This document shows, one piece after another, positions 24,058 through 30,702 of a stretch of DNA of 40,121 nt; position 1 is the stretch's first letter; every line of letters begins with the position of its first letter. Below the pieces are notes generated by a model. That model was not told where the DNA came from. It searched no databases and saw nothing but the letters and a program-made list of their open reading frames with translations. The stretch comes from Nanobdellota archaeon. Lineage in GTDB: Archaea; Nanobdellota; Nanobdellia; SCGC-AAA011-G17; GW2011-AR17. The position numbers and the translations under genes are program-made. The stretch covers positions 1 to 40,121 of the forward strand of contig DUKS01000061.1 in the NCBI GenBank assembly GCA_013329215.1, written 5' to 3'.

Positions 24058-27000
24058 TCATCTGGGCGCACAGCAAATAGTTCCCCTATTATATTTATAA
24101 CTCGGCCCGCTTATTGTGGCAGGATAGGTGATTTCATATAGTGTTCCGCACGATTCTATATTTATTTCCGGGCTGGCTATATATTCGGTATTAGTACCCC
24201 AGAAATCTCCCCAAGTTGAGAAGTCACAATCATCTCCTGCCTTGCAAGTTCCGCCCAATATTTCACAAGCATTCTGGCCTTCCTGTTCTTTCGGAATGCA
24301 GCAGCGCCTTGTTTCAATAGGCTGCCCTGCTATCGGCGTCAAAAAGCATGCATCATTTGCAGCCCCTGATGTTGATCTTTCTTCACTGTCAAAATAGCAT
24401 CTATCCCTGCATCTTCCGCCTGCCGCTGCGCATGCATTGTCTTGTGCGGTTTTTGCGCCCTGCGCTCTTTGTTCCTGTAATACGCACACTCTCTCTCTTA
24501 AGTCGCATTGCTCTGCTGCGCCGCAGTCTTCATCAGTATCGCACTTTTGGCCAAGGGTATCTTCGCTCCCTTCTCCAATAATACCCTTTGCGCCAGCCGC
24601 CCTGGAAACACAGCAGTCTTCATCTGAACGGCATCCTGATGCAAAAACCGAGGTTCTTGATTCCCCACATTGGCCCAATGTTCTGCATTGCCCTCCGAGC
24701 TCCCTGCATGTTTCCTCATTCCTTCTGGCTGCTCCCGCAGGGATGCAAATTCCATATCTCGCTCCAGCACCCTTTTCGCAAGCATATCTGCTGCTGCCGC
24801 AATCATCATCAGTTTCGCATGTGTCTCCAACTCCTTTTGCGCCTTCATCTCCTGCGCCAACTACCTCTTCAAATTCTTCACCTGAAAGCTGCCGTGGCGT
24901 GCTTGAGGTATACGCATGGCATGAGCCGCCAACAGCCCTCTTTTGGAAATAGCATGAGCCGAGTTCATTGCATTCATCTTCATCGCAGATATTGAAAATT
25001 CCTGCGCCGCATCTTCCGCACTGCGCCCGTGTCTCTTCTGCACTCTTTGCGCCTTCATCAAAAGGTGGCAGCTCGGCAGGCAAGGACCTGACGCATAATC
25101 TTTCAATGCACCTTCTTCCTGTTATGCAGTCAGCATCTGTATCACACCCGGGGAAGCAGACGCCTTCTTTGCATACAAGCGACGGGGGGCAGTCCAAATT
25201 ATCAACGCACTTCTTAAAGCACCTTCCACCGGAGCATTTTTCTATCGGCCCGCATTCAGAATCAATTTCGCACTCAGCAAAAGGGGGGATTTCAGAAGCG
25301 GCCTTTAATCCCATTGTCATCGAAATACAGCATATTTCTGGTCTCCCGCAGCCGGTGCCTGCATTATTTGATGATTCACTTATTCCGCAGCTCATTTTGC
25401 AGCGCCCCCCTGCTTCCTGGCATGTTAACGTTTGTTGGCTTCTCCTGTCAGGGGCTGAGCTATACCTACATATGCCGTACCTGTCTGCTGTGCCCGGCCG
25501 TTTATAACACATATAATCTTCGTTGCCGCAGTCTGCATCACTTTCACATCTATCTCCTGTACCTTTTGCGCCCTCTTCAGCAGTTCTTGCCGGCGCACTG
25601 CGCCTTGCATTATCTATCCCCTTTTCCAGCTTCTCCTGCGTAAGCCCGCTCGGAGTTAATCCGACAACCATTGTGTCTCCAAGCCAGCAGATTCCGTCAG
25701 TTGTGCAGCTGAGCATTTCTGATTCATCCGCTGCCGCAGGGTTCAGGTTAATATTGAAATTAAACCCTAAGTCTTTTATTGATTTTCCCTGGGTCCACGT
25801 AAGCTCATCATTTGCATACAGAATCCATGCGCCGTTGGCAGGGTTAGTGACTTTCACAGAGCCCTGCATCAAGCCATTTTCAAGCATGGGAGTGATTGTC
25901 ACGGTTTCATAGCCGGGCAGGAGCCTTATATCCATATTATCATCAAAATTACGTATTTTTATTTCCTTGTTGCCGGATTTCAACATTATGGAACTTAAGA
26001 TAGTCAACTCATAAGCCCTTTCTGCTGTTTCAGGGTATATACTTATTTCATTAAACACGTCAGCGAGCTTACTTTGTGATACGAATATTGAAGCCTTTGC
26101 ATCCCTTGCCAATACCCAAAAGATGGCACCTTCTTTCAGTCTTTCAGGGCTTGCAATAACCTTCACATCTTCTCCGTCGCTTGAGATAGCAACAGAACCA
26201 ACATTTGCAATCAGTTCATTATTTGGCCTATACCCTTCTATAAAGTCAAGTATTGTTACTTCTTTGTCTGATTTAACTTTTATAGAATCAACCGCGCTTG
26301 TCTCTGCCTGCGCCTTTGCCTGCAAATTTAAAGTGTCGGTATTTCTTACTGTCCTCTTTGTAACTTTAACCTCCTCTAAATCCATAAGTGGTATTGCAAC
26401 AAACTCATCTTCAGGCATAAGCCTTGCCTTTTCCTTTAACTCTTTAATATTATTTGGATGCTCTGTAACGTACACCTTTACCATATCATATGCCTCGGCA
26501 AAAACCGATTCGCCAACAAATCCCTGACCTGTGATTGTGAGATATCTTTCAGAATCTCCTTCCTTGTACAGCTGCCCTGACATTGCACAGCTTGTTGACA
26601 TGCCTCTTTCATCTTTTTGAAGGCATCCGAAGAACACACTCTCTGCCAGATAAGCGCCGTCCTTTGACAGCCTGAACATTGGCTTTATTTTTTGCTGTGC
26701 ATCTTTCACAAACTGAAGGGTGATTGCTTTTCCTATCAATCCAACATGGCGCCTGCCTTCTGGCGCTTCAAGCGGTATAAGCCAGCCGTCAGTAATATCA
26801 ATTTTGTTGGTTGCGCTGTTTGCAGCTACAGTGCCATATATCTCTGCAAAGTCTATAAAAGCGCCTTCGTTTGCAAGCGGCCGGTATGACAATCTTATTT
26901 TTCCATCTTCCAGGCATTTGGCAAGCTCTGTGTCTTCGCTTACTATGGAAGAATCGCTCAGCCCGCGCATTATTGCATTAAGCTTTTCAGGATTATATTT

Positions 27001-27126
27001 TGTAGTGTACTGCCCGCTGCACACGACATTGCCCTGAGCGTCAGGCTCGCTTTGCAAAGCAGACACGCAGACAGACAGCATTACGAGCGCGGCTATAAGA
27101 CAGAAAATTGTTTTATTAGTTTTCAT
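24058..27126 (-). CDS. Large secreted Cys-rich protein, N-terminus related to the M64 proteases
   Basis: The track starts at 27144. The ATG at 27126 has a good ribosome-binding site (GGTGA, 7 nt spacing) and starts the signal peptide directly (MKTNKTIFCLIAALVMLSVCVSA), giving 1022 aa; with the TATA box at about 27162-27173 the ATG at 27144 remains possible as a leaderless start. The N-terminal half begins with TTKYNPEKLNAIMRG, the same kind of block that opens the two M64 proteases, and has a related DLGFNFNINL segment, but no HExxH follows. The C-terminal half is a chain of Cys knots (CEIDSECGPIEKCSGGRCFKKC; CDTDADCITGRRCIERLC) and units CxxxGGxC...CC like those of the giant protein. The protein is probably extracellular and disulfide-bonded, with a binding or structural role. 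Confidence 0.78.
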   Translation of the reverse strand: MKTNKTIFCLIAALVMLSVCVSALQSEPDAQGNVVCSGQYTTKYNPEKLNAIMRGLSDSSIVSEDTELAKCLEDGKIRLSYRPLANEGAFIDFAEIYGTVAANSATNKIDITDGWLIPLEAPEGRRHVGLIGKAITLQFVKDAQQKIKPMFRLSKDGAYLAESVFFGCLQKDERGMSTSCAMSGQLYKEGDSERYLTITGQGFVGESVFAEAYDMVKVYVTEHPNNIKELKEKARLMPEDEFVAIPLMDLEEVKVTKRTVRNTDTLNLQAKAQAETSAVDSIKVKSDKEVTILDFIEGYRPNNELIANVGSVAISSDGEDVKVIASPERLKEGAIFWVLARDAKASIFVSQSKLADVFNEISIYPETAERAYELTILSSIMLKSGNKEIKIRNFDDNMDIRLLPGYETVTITPMLENGLMQGSVKVTNPANGAWILYANDELTWTQGKSIKDLGFNFNINLNPAAADESEMLSCTTDGICWLGDTMVVGLTPSGLTQEKLEKGIDNARRSAPARTAEEGAKGTGDRCESDADCGNEDYMCYKRPGTADRYGICRYSSAPDRRSQQTLTCQEAGGRCKMSCGISESSNNAGTGCGRPEICCISMTMGLKAASEIPPFAECEIDSECGPIEKCSGGRCFKKCVDNLDCPPSLVCKEGVCFPGCDTDADCITGRRCIERLCVRSLPAELPPFDEGAKSAEETRAQCGRCGAGIFNICDEDECNELGSCYFQKRAVGGSCHAYTSSTPRQLSGEEFEEVVGAGDEGAKGVGDTCETDDDCGSSRYACEKGAGARYGICIPAGAARRNEETCRELGGQCRTLGQCGESRTSVFASGCRSDEDCCVSRAAGAKGIIGEGSEDTLGQKCDTDEDCGAAEQCDLRERVCVLQEQRAQGAKTAQDNACAAAGGRCRDRCYFDSEERSTSGAANDACFLTPIAGQPIETRRCCIPKEQEGQNACEILGGTCKAGDDCDFSTWGDFWGTNTEYIASPEINIESCGTLYEITYPATISGPSYKYNRGTICCAPR

Positions 27127-27161
27127 ATGGTGTTCACCTGCCATAGATGTAATTACATTAC

Positions 27162-27173
27162 CTATATATATAT
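27162..27173 (-). promoter_or_regulatory. TATA box of the Cys-rich protein gene
   Basis: An alternating TATATATATAG run on the minus strand, centred about 24 nt upstream of 27144. Confidence 0.45.
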
Positions 27174-27200
27174 TGCTAATAGGCGCTTAGCAGGCGGGGC

Positions 27201-27659
27201 CTATTTCTTTTTCCGTTCCATAACCAGATCGCCGATTGTGAATGATTCGCTCTTCCCCTCTTTTGCAGCGCCTTCAATTTTCATGATTTTTTCTATAAGC
27301 TTTATGCCAAGGAATTTTTCGAGCTTTTCAGCGGTGGCCAGCGTGGGCATCATTGCGCCTGACTCAATCCTGTGTACCACGGACTCTTTTTCAGCTATCG
27401 CCTTTGCAAGCTGCTCCTGCGTCAGCCCTTTCTTTTCCCTCGCATCCTTTACTTTCGCTGAAGCATTGACAATGGCAGGCTCTTCCTCCTCCTGCCGTGC
27501 GGGCGTTTTTGCTGCACCTGCAGCCCTAATTGGGGCATCGGTTCTCATTTCACTGGCTGTGCCGAACCTTGCGCAGTTCCTGCACACAGACATTTCGCAT
27601 CCTTCAATCATGCATCTGGCAAGCTCTGTTGTTTTTCCGCAGATTTCGCATTGGCCCAT
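27201..27659 (-). CDS. Archaeal multiprotein bridging factor 1 (aMBF1)
   Basis: A 152-aa protein with an N-terminal zinc ribbon (CEIC at Cys4/Cys7, then Cys16, Cys21, CRNC at 26-29), an Ala/Pro/Glu-rich linker and a C-terminal XRE-type HTH (VKDAREKKGLTQEQLAKAIAEKESVVHRIESGAMMPTLATAEKLEKFLGIKLIE). This two-domain arrangement is the archaeal aMBF1 family, related to the eukaryotic coactivator MBF1 and reported to associate with ribosomes. It is divergent from the TFB gene, so two general expression factors share one 243-bp intergenic region. A TATA box at about 27701-27710 gives a leader of about 20 nt with a GGGGATGAT ribosome-binding site. Confidence 0.93.
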   Translation of the reverse strand: MGQCEICGKTTELARCMIEGCEMSVCRNCARFGTASEMRTDAPIRAAGAAKTPARQEEEEPAIVNASAKVKDAREKKGLTQEQLAKAIAEKESVVHRIESGAMMPTLATAEKLEKFLGIKLIEKIMKIEGAAKEGKSESFTIGDLVMERKKK

Positions 27660-27786
27660 GTAATCATCCCCTTATTTACATATGCAGGATATCATCGGAA
27701 TTATATAAAGATTATTGGCTTTGAGCGCATATTTTGGGCGCAGTTTGCAGCATAACTGCATTTTGGGGTTTCCCCTCGGCGCAATA

Positions 27787-27802
27787 GAAAGGTTTATATA
27801 GT
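27787..27802 (+). promoter_or_regulatory. BRE/TATA of the TFB gene
   Basis: GAAAGGTTTATATAGT, a near-consensus BRE plus TATA. It predicts a start near 27822 and a leader of about 100 nt. Confidence 0.6.
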
Positions 27803-27881
27803 ACTTCAGCAATTATCTTATAAAGTTTATTGTATTGCAAAATACATATCCGAACGCTATGTTTGGAGTTTCATATTTGCC

Positions 27882-27914
27882 GGCAGGCGGTAAAAATACC
27901 TCTTGCCATGGAGG
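27882..27914 (+). promoter_or_regulatory. Leader hairpin abutting the TFB ribosome-binding site
   Basis: GGCAGGCGGTA-AAAA-TACCTCTTGCC folds into about ten base pairs with one mismatch; GGAGG follows 3 nt later, before the ATG at 27921. It could tune translation of TFB. Confidence 0.4.
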
Positions 27915-27920
27915 ACCAAA

Positions 27921-28847
27921 ATGAGCTCATCTATAAAGCAATGCCCGGAATGCCATTCTGTGAATCTTACCATTAATCAGGAAAAAGGAGAGGTTATATG
28001 CAGGGACTGCGGCCTTGTCATAGAGGACAGGCTTGTGGACTTCGGCCAGGAATGGAGGGAGTTTGACCACGACCAGGCGTCAAAGAGGAGAAGGACCGGG
28101 GCGCCAATGACTTACACAAAATATGACCGGGGCCTTGGCACTGACGTCGGGCAGAAAGGGGACATTTACAGGCTTGGCATGAAAGGAAAGAACAAATTCT
28201 TCAGGCTGAGGAAATGGCAGTACAGGATAAGCACTGCAATTGAAAGGAACCTGAAGCTGGCGCTTGCAGAGCTGAAAAGAGTCGCATCATTTTTGAAGCT
28301 TCCCAAATCAGTTGAGGAAGAATCAGCGAGGATTTACACTCTTGCTGTCCAGAGGGGATTGGTAAGGGGAAGGAGCATGGAGTCTGTTGTCGCGGGCGCA
28401 TTGTACGCGGCGTGCAGAAGGCATGAAGTGCCAAGGACGCTTGACGAGCTTGAAGAGGCCTCGGGCATTGACAAAAAGGAGATAGGAAGGACTTACAGGT
28501 TTGTCACAAGGGAGCTCGGGATAAGGATACTGCCGAGCAACCCTGTTGACTACATACCGAGATTCGCTTCAGCATTAAAGCTTTCTGCAGAAACACAGAG
28601 CAGGGCTGTTGAGCTGCTTGAGATGGCGCAGCAGTCAGAGCTGACTTCAGGCAGGGGGCCCACAGGAATAGCTGCCGCCTCATTGTATGTTGCTGCTTTG
28701 ATAAACAACGAGAAAAGGACGCAGAGGGAAGTTGCTGACATTGCAGGCGTCACAGAAGTCACAATCAGGAACAGGTACAAGGAGCTCCTGAAGAAATTGA
28801 ACTTCAAGGACAGCATAAAGAAAAAGCTGAGCGAGATGTCGCGTTAG
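27921..28847 (+). CDS. tfb: Transcription initiation factor IIB (TFB)
   Basis: The start is moved from the tracked TTG at 27903 to the ATG at 27921, because GGAGG (27910-27914) is its ribosome-binding site; this gives 308 aa. N-terminal zinc ribbon with Cys8, Cys11, Cys27, Cys30 (CPECHS...CRDCG), B-reader/linker region (VDFGQEWREFDHDQASKRRRTGAPMTYTKYDRGLGT), then two cyclin repeats ending in TQREVADIAGVTEVTIRNRYKELLKKL, the HTH that contacts the BRE. TFB recruits RNA polymerase to TBP-bound promoters. All expected parts are present and the length is typical. The leader is about 100 nt and holds a hairpin, in contrast to the leaderless genes around it. Confidence 0.97.
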   Translation: MSSSIKQCPECHSVNLTINQEKGEVICRDCGLVIEDRLVDFGQEWREFDHDQASKRRRTGAPMTYTKYDRGLGTDVGQKGDIYRLGMKGKNKFFRLRKWQYRISTAIERNLKLALAELKRVASFLKLPKSVEEESARIYTLAVQRGLVRGRSMESVVAGALYAACRRHEVPRTLDELEEASGIDKKEIGRTYRFVTRELGIRILPSNPVDYIPRFASALKLSAETQSRAVELLEMAQQSELTSGRGPTGIAAASLYVAALINNEKRTQREVADIAGVTEVTIRNRYKELLKKLNFKDSIKKKLSEMSR

Positions 28848-28911
28848 TTATTAGTAACTTAGTTGCTGTTGGGTAGCTTGTAGCAGGCAGTTGTTGGCGG
28901 GCAGCTCTTTG

Positions 28912-29022
28912 TTGTATAGTATAACACTTTTTTCAATTTCTACCATTCTTTGTTATACTATACACCTTTGTTATACAATATAACAGAAAGGTTTAAAAAT
29001 AAGCTATATGTTATACTATATA
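28912..29022 (+). repeat. Four GTTATACTATA repeats (operator-like) before the HEPN operon
   Basis: Copies: TTGTATAGTATAAC (28912-28925, inverted), GTTATACTATACA (28952-28964), GTTATACAATATAAC (28970-28984, itself a dyad) and GTTATACTATATA (29010-29022). The first two form a 12-bp perfect inverted repeat with a 26-nt spacer. The last copy ends one base before the ATG, over the expected start site, and the third lies just upstream of the BRE/TATA. The placement suits autorepression. Sequence 28848-28911 shows nothing else. Confidence 0.75.
28986..29001 (+). promoter_or_regulatory. BRE/TATA of the HEPN-MNT operon
   Basis: GAAAGGTTTAAAAATA, with the core centred about 28 nt upstream of the ATG at 29024, giving a leaderless transcript. 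Confidence 0.6.
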
Positions 29023-29023
29023 G

Positions 29024-29374
29024 ATGTTAAGCGAATTGAAGGGAATACTGGAGGATAATGCAAGGGAATATTACCGCAATGCACTGCAGGCGGAAATGAG
29101 AGGTGAGTATAACAGCGCCGTTACATTATTTTTTAAGGCCATTTCTGCACTCTGCGATCTTTATATCCTGTCAAAAGAAGGCAAAATCCCTTCAAGCCAT
29201 GCAGACAGGTTCAGAATATTGAAGTCAAACCACCCTTCTGTTTATAATGTTATAGACAAGGACTTTCCTTTCTATCAGGACAGCTACAAGGCAAGGCTGA
29301 ACAAGGAAACGTCGGAGATGCTGAAAGATGATGCAAAAATATTATTTGGGCTTCTTAAAATCCGAATGCAGTAA
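29024..29374 (+). CDS. HEPN-domain protein (putative toxin of a HEPN-MNT pair)
   Basis: A 116-aa all-helical protein resembling small archaeal HEPN proteins that are paired with nucleotidyltransferases (AEMRGEYNSAVTLFFKAISALCDLYILSKEGKIPSSHADRFRILKSNHPSVYNVIDKDFPFYQDSY). The HEPN RNase motif R-x4-6-H can be read as Arg64...His70 (RILKSNH), with Tyr74 close by; in characterised pairs a Tyr near this motif is AMPylated by the partner. The next gene, a minimal nucleotidyltransferase, overlaps its end by 47 nt. The promoter carries four repeat sites. RNase activity is inferred from the motif and partner only; His59 (SSH) is an alternative reading of the active site. Confidence 0.72.
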   Translation: MLSELKGILEDNAREYYRNALQAEMRGEYNSAVTLFFKAISALCDLYILSKEGKIPSSHADRFRILKSNHPSVYNVIDKDFPFYQDSYKARLNKETSEMLKDDAKILFGLLKIRMQ

Positions 29375-29906
29375 GCTTGCAAAAAATAAGGATATCTTTG
29401 ATATTGTGCTATATGGCTCTGCTGTAAAGGGCAAAGAAGAGCCCGGAGATATTGATCTGCTTTTAATATTCAGGGAAATTTCACTTAAGGAAAGGGCAGA
29501 AACAGCGCAGAATTTTAAAGAGCGGCTTGCAAATAAGCTGAACGGAATTGACATAAAGACAATTAACCTGCATGAGCTTTTTGAAAGCGATTTTCTTGCA
29601 AGGCAGGCGGTGCTTGTTGAAGGGTATAGCCTTGTGCACAATCTGCCTTTTTGTGAAAGCATGGGATTCAGAGGGTACGCGCTTTTTACATATACCCTTA
29701 AGGGGCTGGCACACAATGATAAAACAAGGTTTGTATATGCCCTTAGCGGCAGGGTAAAAGAAGGCATAGTTTCTGAATTGAAGGCAGAGCCTCTTGGCAG
29801 GGGGGCTGTTATTGTACCTATATCAAACAGCCTGAAGTTTGAAGCGTTCATGCAGAAATGGAATTTAGATTATAAGAAAAAAAATATTGCGGTGTCATTG
29901 TTATGA
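29328..29906 (+). CDS. Minimal nucleotidyltransferase (MNT) domain protein
   Basis: A 192-aa protein with the pol-beta superfamily signature: Gly30-Ser31 then Asp41-Ile-Asp43 (YGSAVKGKEEPGDIDLLLIF, GSx9DxD), and a likely third acidic residue at Asp75 (GIDIKTINL). The fold after the MNT core has an additional 80-100 residues (RGYALFTYTLKGLAHNDKTRFVYALSGR...), longer than the smallest MNT antitoxins, and ends in an aromatic, basic tail. It overlaps the HEPN gene by 47 nt and the following small gene by ATGA. In HEPN-MNT systems the MNT protein neutralises HEPN by adding AMP; that role is inferred here. Start at Met1 or Met2 (29331) cannot be separated. Confidence 0.8.
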   Translation: MMQKYYLGFLKSECSKLAKNKDIFDIVLYGSAVKGKEEPGDIDLLLIFREISLKERAETAQNFKERLANKLNGIDIKTINLHELFESDFLARQAVLVEGYSLVHNLPFCESMGFRGYALFTYTLKGLAHNDKTRFVYALSGRVKEGIVSELKAEPLGRGAVIVPISNSLKFEAFMQKWNLDYKKKNIAVSLL

Positions 29907-30091
29907 GCATTATATCTTTCAAAGGGATAAAGAAAATAGCGGAATCAGAAAACAGGAAAATAGGAAGGAAGGCTGCTGAAAAAATTTCAAAACAGCTTGC
30001 CCGAGAGGCGGCGCTGCTGCTTAAAAAGGCATCTGCAAATGCGGGGCTTTCAGGCAGGGTTACAATCAGGGAAGAAGATATTCCAGACTGA
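29903..30091 (+). CDS. Small histone-fold-like protein
   Basis: A 62-aa basic protein. GIKKIAESENRKIGRKAAEKISKQLAREAALLLKKASANAG...GRVTIREEDI aligns by eye with an archaeal histone: short first helix, long central helix, then the loop and VTIREEDI in place of the KTIKAEDI that starts the last helix. The chain stops just after that point, so the third helix is missing or minimal. Its ATG overlaps the MNT stop (ATGA), so it is translationally coupled as the third gene of the HEPN-MNT cassette. It could be a DNA-binding autoregulator acting on the upstream repeats, or simply a small nucleoid protein captured by the operon. The fold call is moderately sure; the function is not known. Confidence 0.6.
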   Translation: MSIISFKGIKKIAESENRKIGRKAAEKISKQLAREAALLLKKASANAGLSGRVTIREEDIPD

Positions 30092-30110
30092 CTTCTTCCA
30101 TATCGTCAAG

Positions 30111-30169
30111 TTTATATATACTGCAATATTTCTTATTTGCATGCTTCCCGAGCAAATACGAAGGGAAGC
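30111..30169 (+). promoter_or_regulatory. TATA box and leader hairpin of the second KRGQ operon
   Basis: TTTATATATA at 30111-30120 predicts a start near 30142. The leader begins with a perfect 7-bp inverted repeat GCTTCCC...GGGAAGC (30143-30169), followed by GAACGGAGCGAAGCGAAGTG, which resembles GAACGGAGC and GAGCGAAGT in the tRNA-Ser and tRNA-Thr spacers. Confidence 0.45.
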
Positions 30170-30195
30170 TTTGAACGGAGCGAAGCGAAGTGAAA

Positions 30196-30702
30196 ATGCA
30201 GAAAAGAGGGCAGGTTACAATATTCGTTATTCTCGGGATTATACTTGTTGCGGCGATTATAGTCGGAATTGTTTTGAGGAAGGATATTGTGAGCGCAGTG
30301 AGCAGGTCTGAAACAACCACAGCTGCGTCATTCCAGGAGCAGGCAGAGGAAGTTAAGGCGCATGTGGAAGAGTGCCTGACTGATGCGCTAAAGGAAGCTG
30401 TTTTCCATTCTATTATAGGCTCTTCTACCAGTCTGACGCAGGAAATGTATTATGAGCAGGTTAGTCTTTTCATTAAAGACCAGCTCAATGCATGTATTGA
30501 TTTTACACTGTTCCCGAATTTATATATTACAAGGGGCGGGCAGACAGAGGTAAGGGTCTATGGAGATTCAAAAGAACCTCCTACAAAAATACAGGCTGAT
30601 TTGAAAATGAGGGTTGACATAACACGCGGCGAGGACCATGCTTCATTTGATGAACTAACGGGCACAATACCTTTAAAATCAAGGGCGGAGTTGGCACAAT
30701 GA
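30196..30702 (+). CDS. KRGQ-type pilin-like membrane-anchored protein (short)
   Basis: The track starts at a GTG (30190); the ATG at 30196 gives MQKRGQVTIFVILGIILVAAIIVGIVL, matching the N-terminus of the 658-aa protein, and leaves 168 aa. The K-R-G leader followed by Gln and a hydrophobic helix fits a type IV prepilin-like signal, or an uncleaved anchor. The exterior part (EVKAHVEECLTDALKEAVFHSIIGS..., YEQVSLFIKDQLNACIDF) also resembles the start of the 658-aa protein, where a Cys and a helix follow at a similar distance. Its stop codon overlaps the ATG of the 1481-aa gene (ATGA), so the two are coupled, in the same order as KRGQ protein plus giant protein at 8806-19909. Confidence 0.72.
   Translation: MQKRGQVTIFVILGIILVAAIIVGIVLRKDIVSAVSRSETTTAASFQEQAEEVKAHVEECLTDALKEAVFHSIIGSSTSLTQEMYYEQVSLFIKDQLNACIDFTLFPNLYITRGGQTEVRVYGDSKEPPTKIQADLKMRVDITRGEDHASFDELTGTIPLKSRAELAQ

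Noticed and set aside
27903-27920. TTG start for TFB
   Set aside because: The extension contains the GGAGG ribosome-binding site of the ATG at 27921 and part of the leader hairpin.
28912-29022. CRISPR array
   Set aside because: The four repeats are too short (13-15 nt), irregularly spaced and partly inverted, and no cas genes are near.
30010-30195. Possible C-terminal extension of the histone-fold gene through a frameshift
   Set aside because: Sequence after the TGA contains the TATA box and leader hairpin of the next gene and no frame continues the last histone helix.
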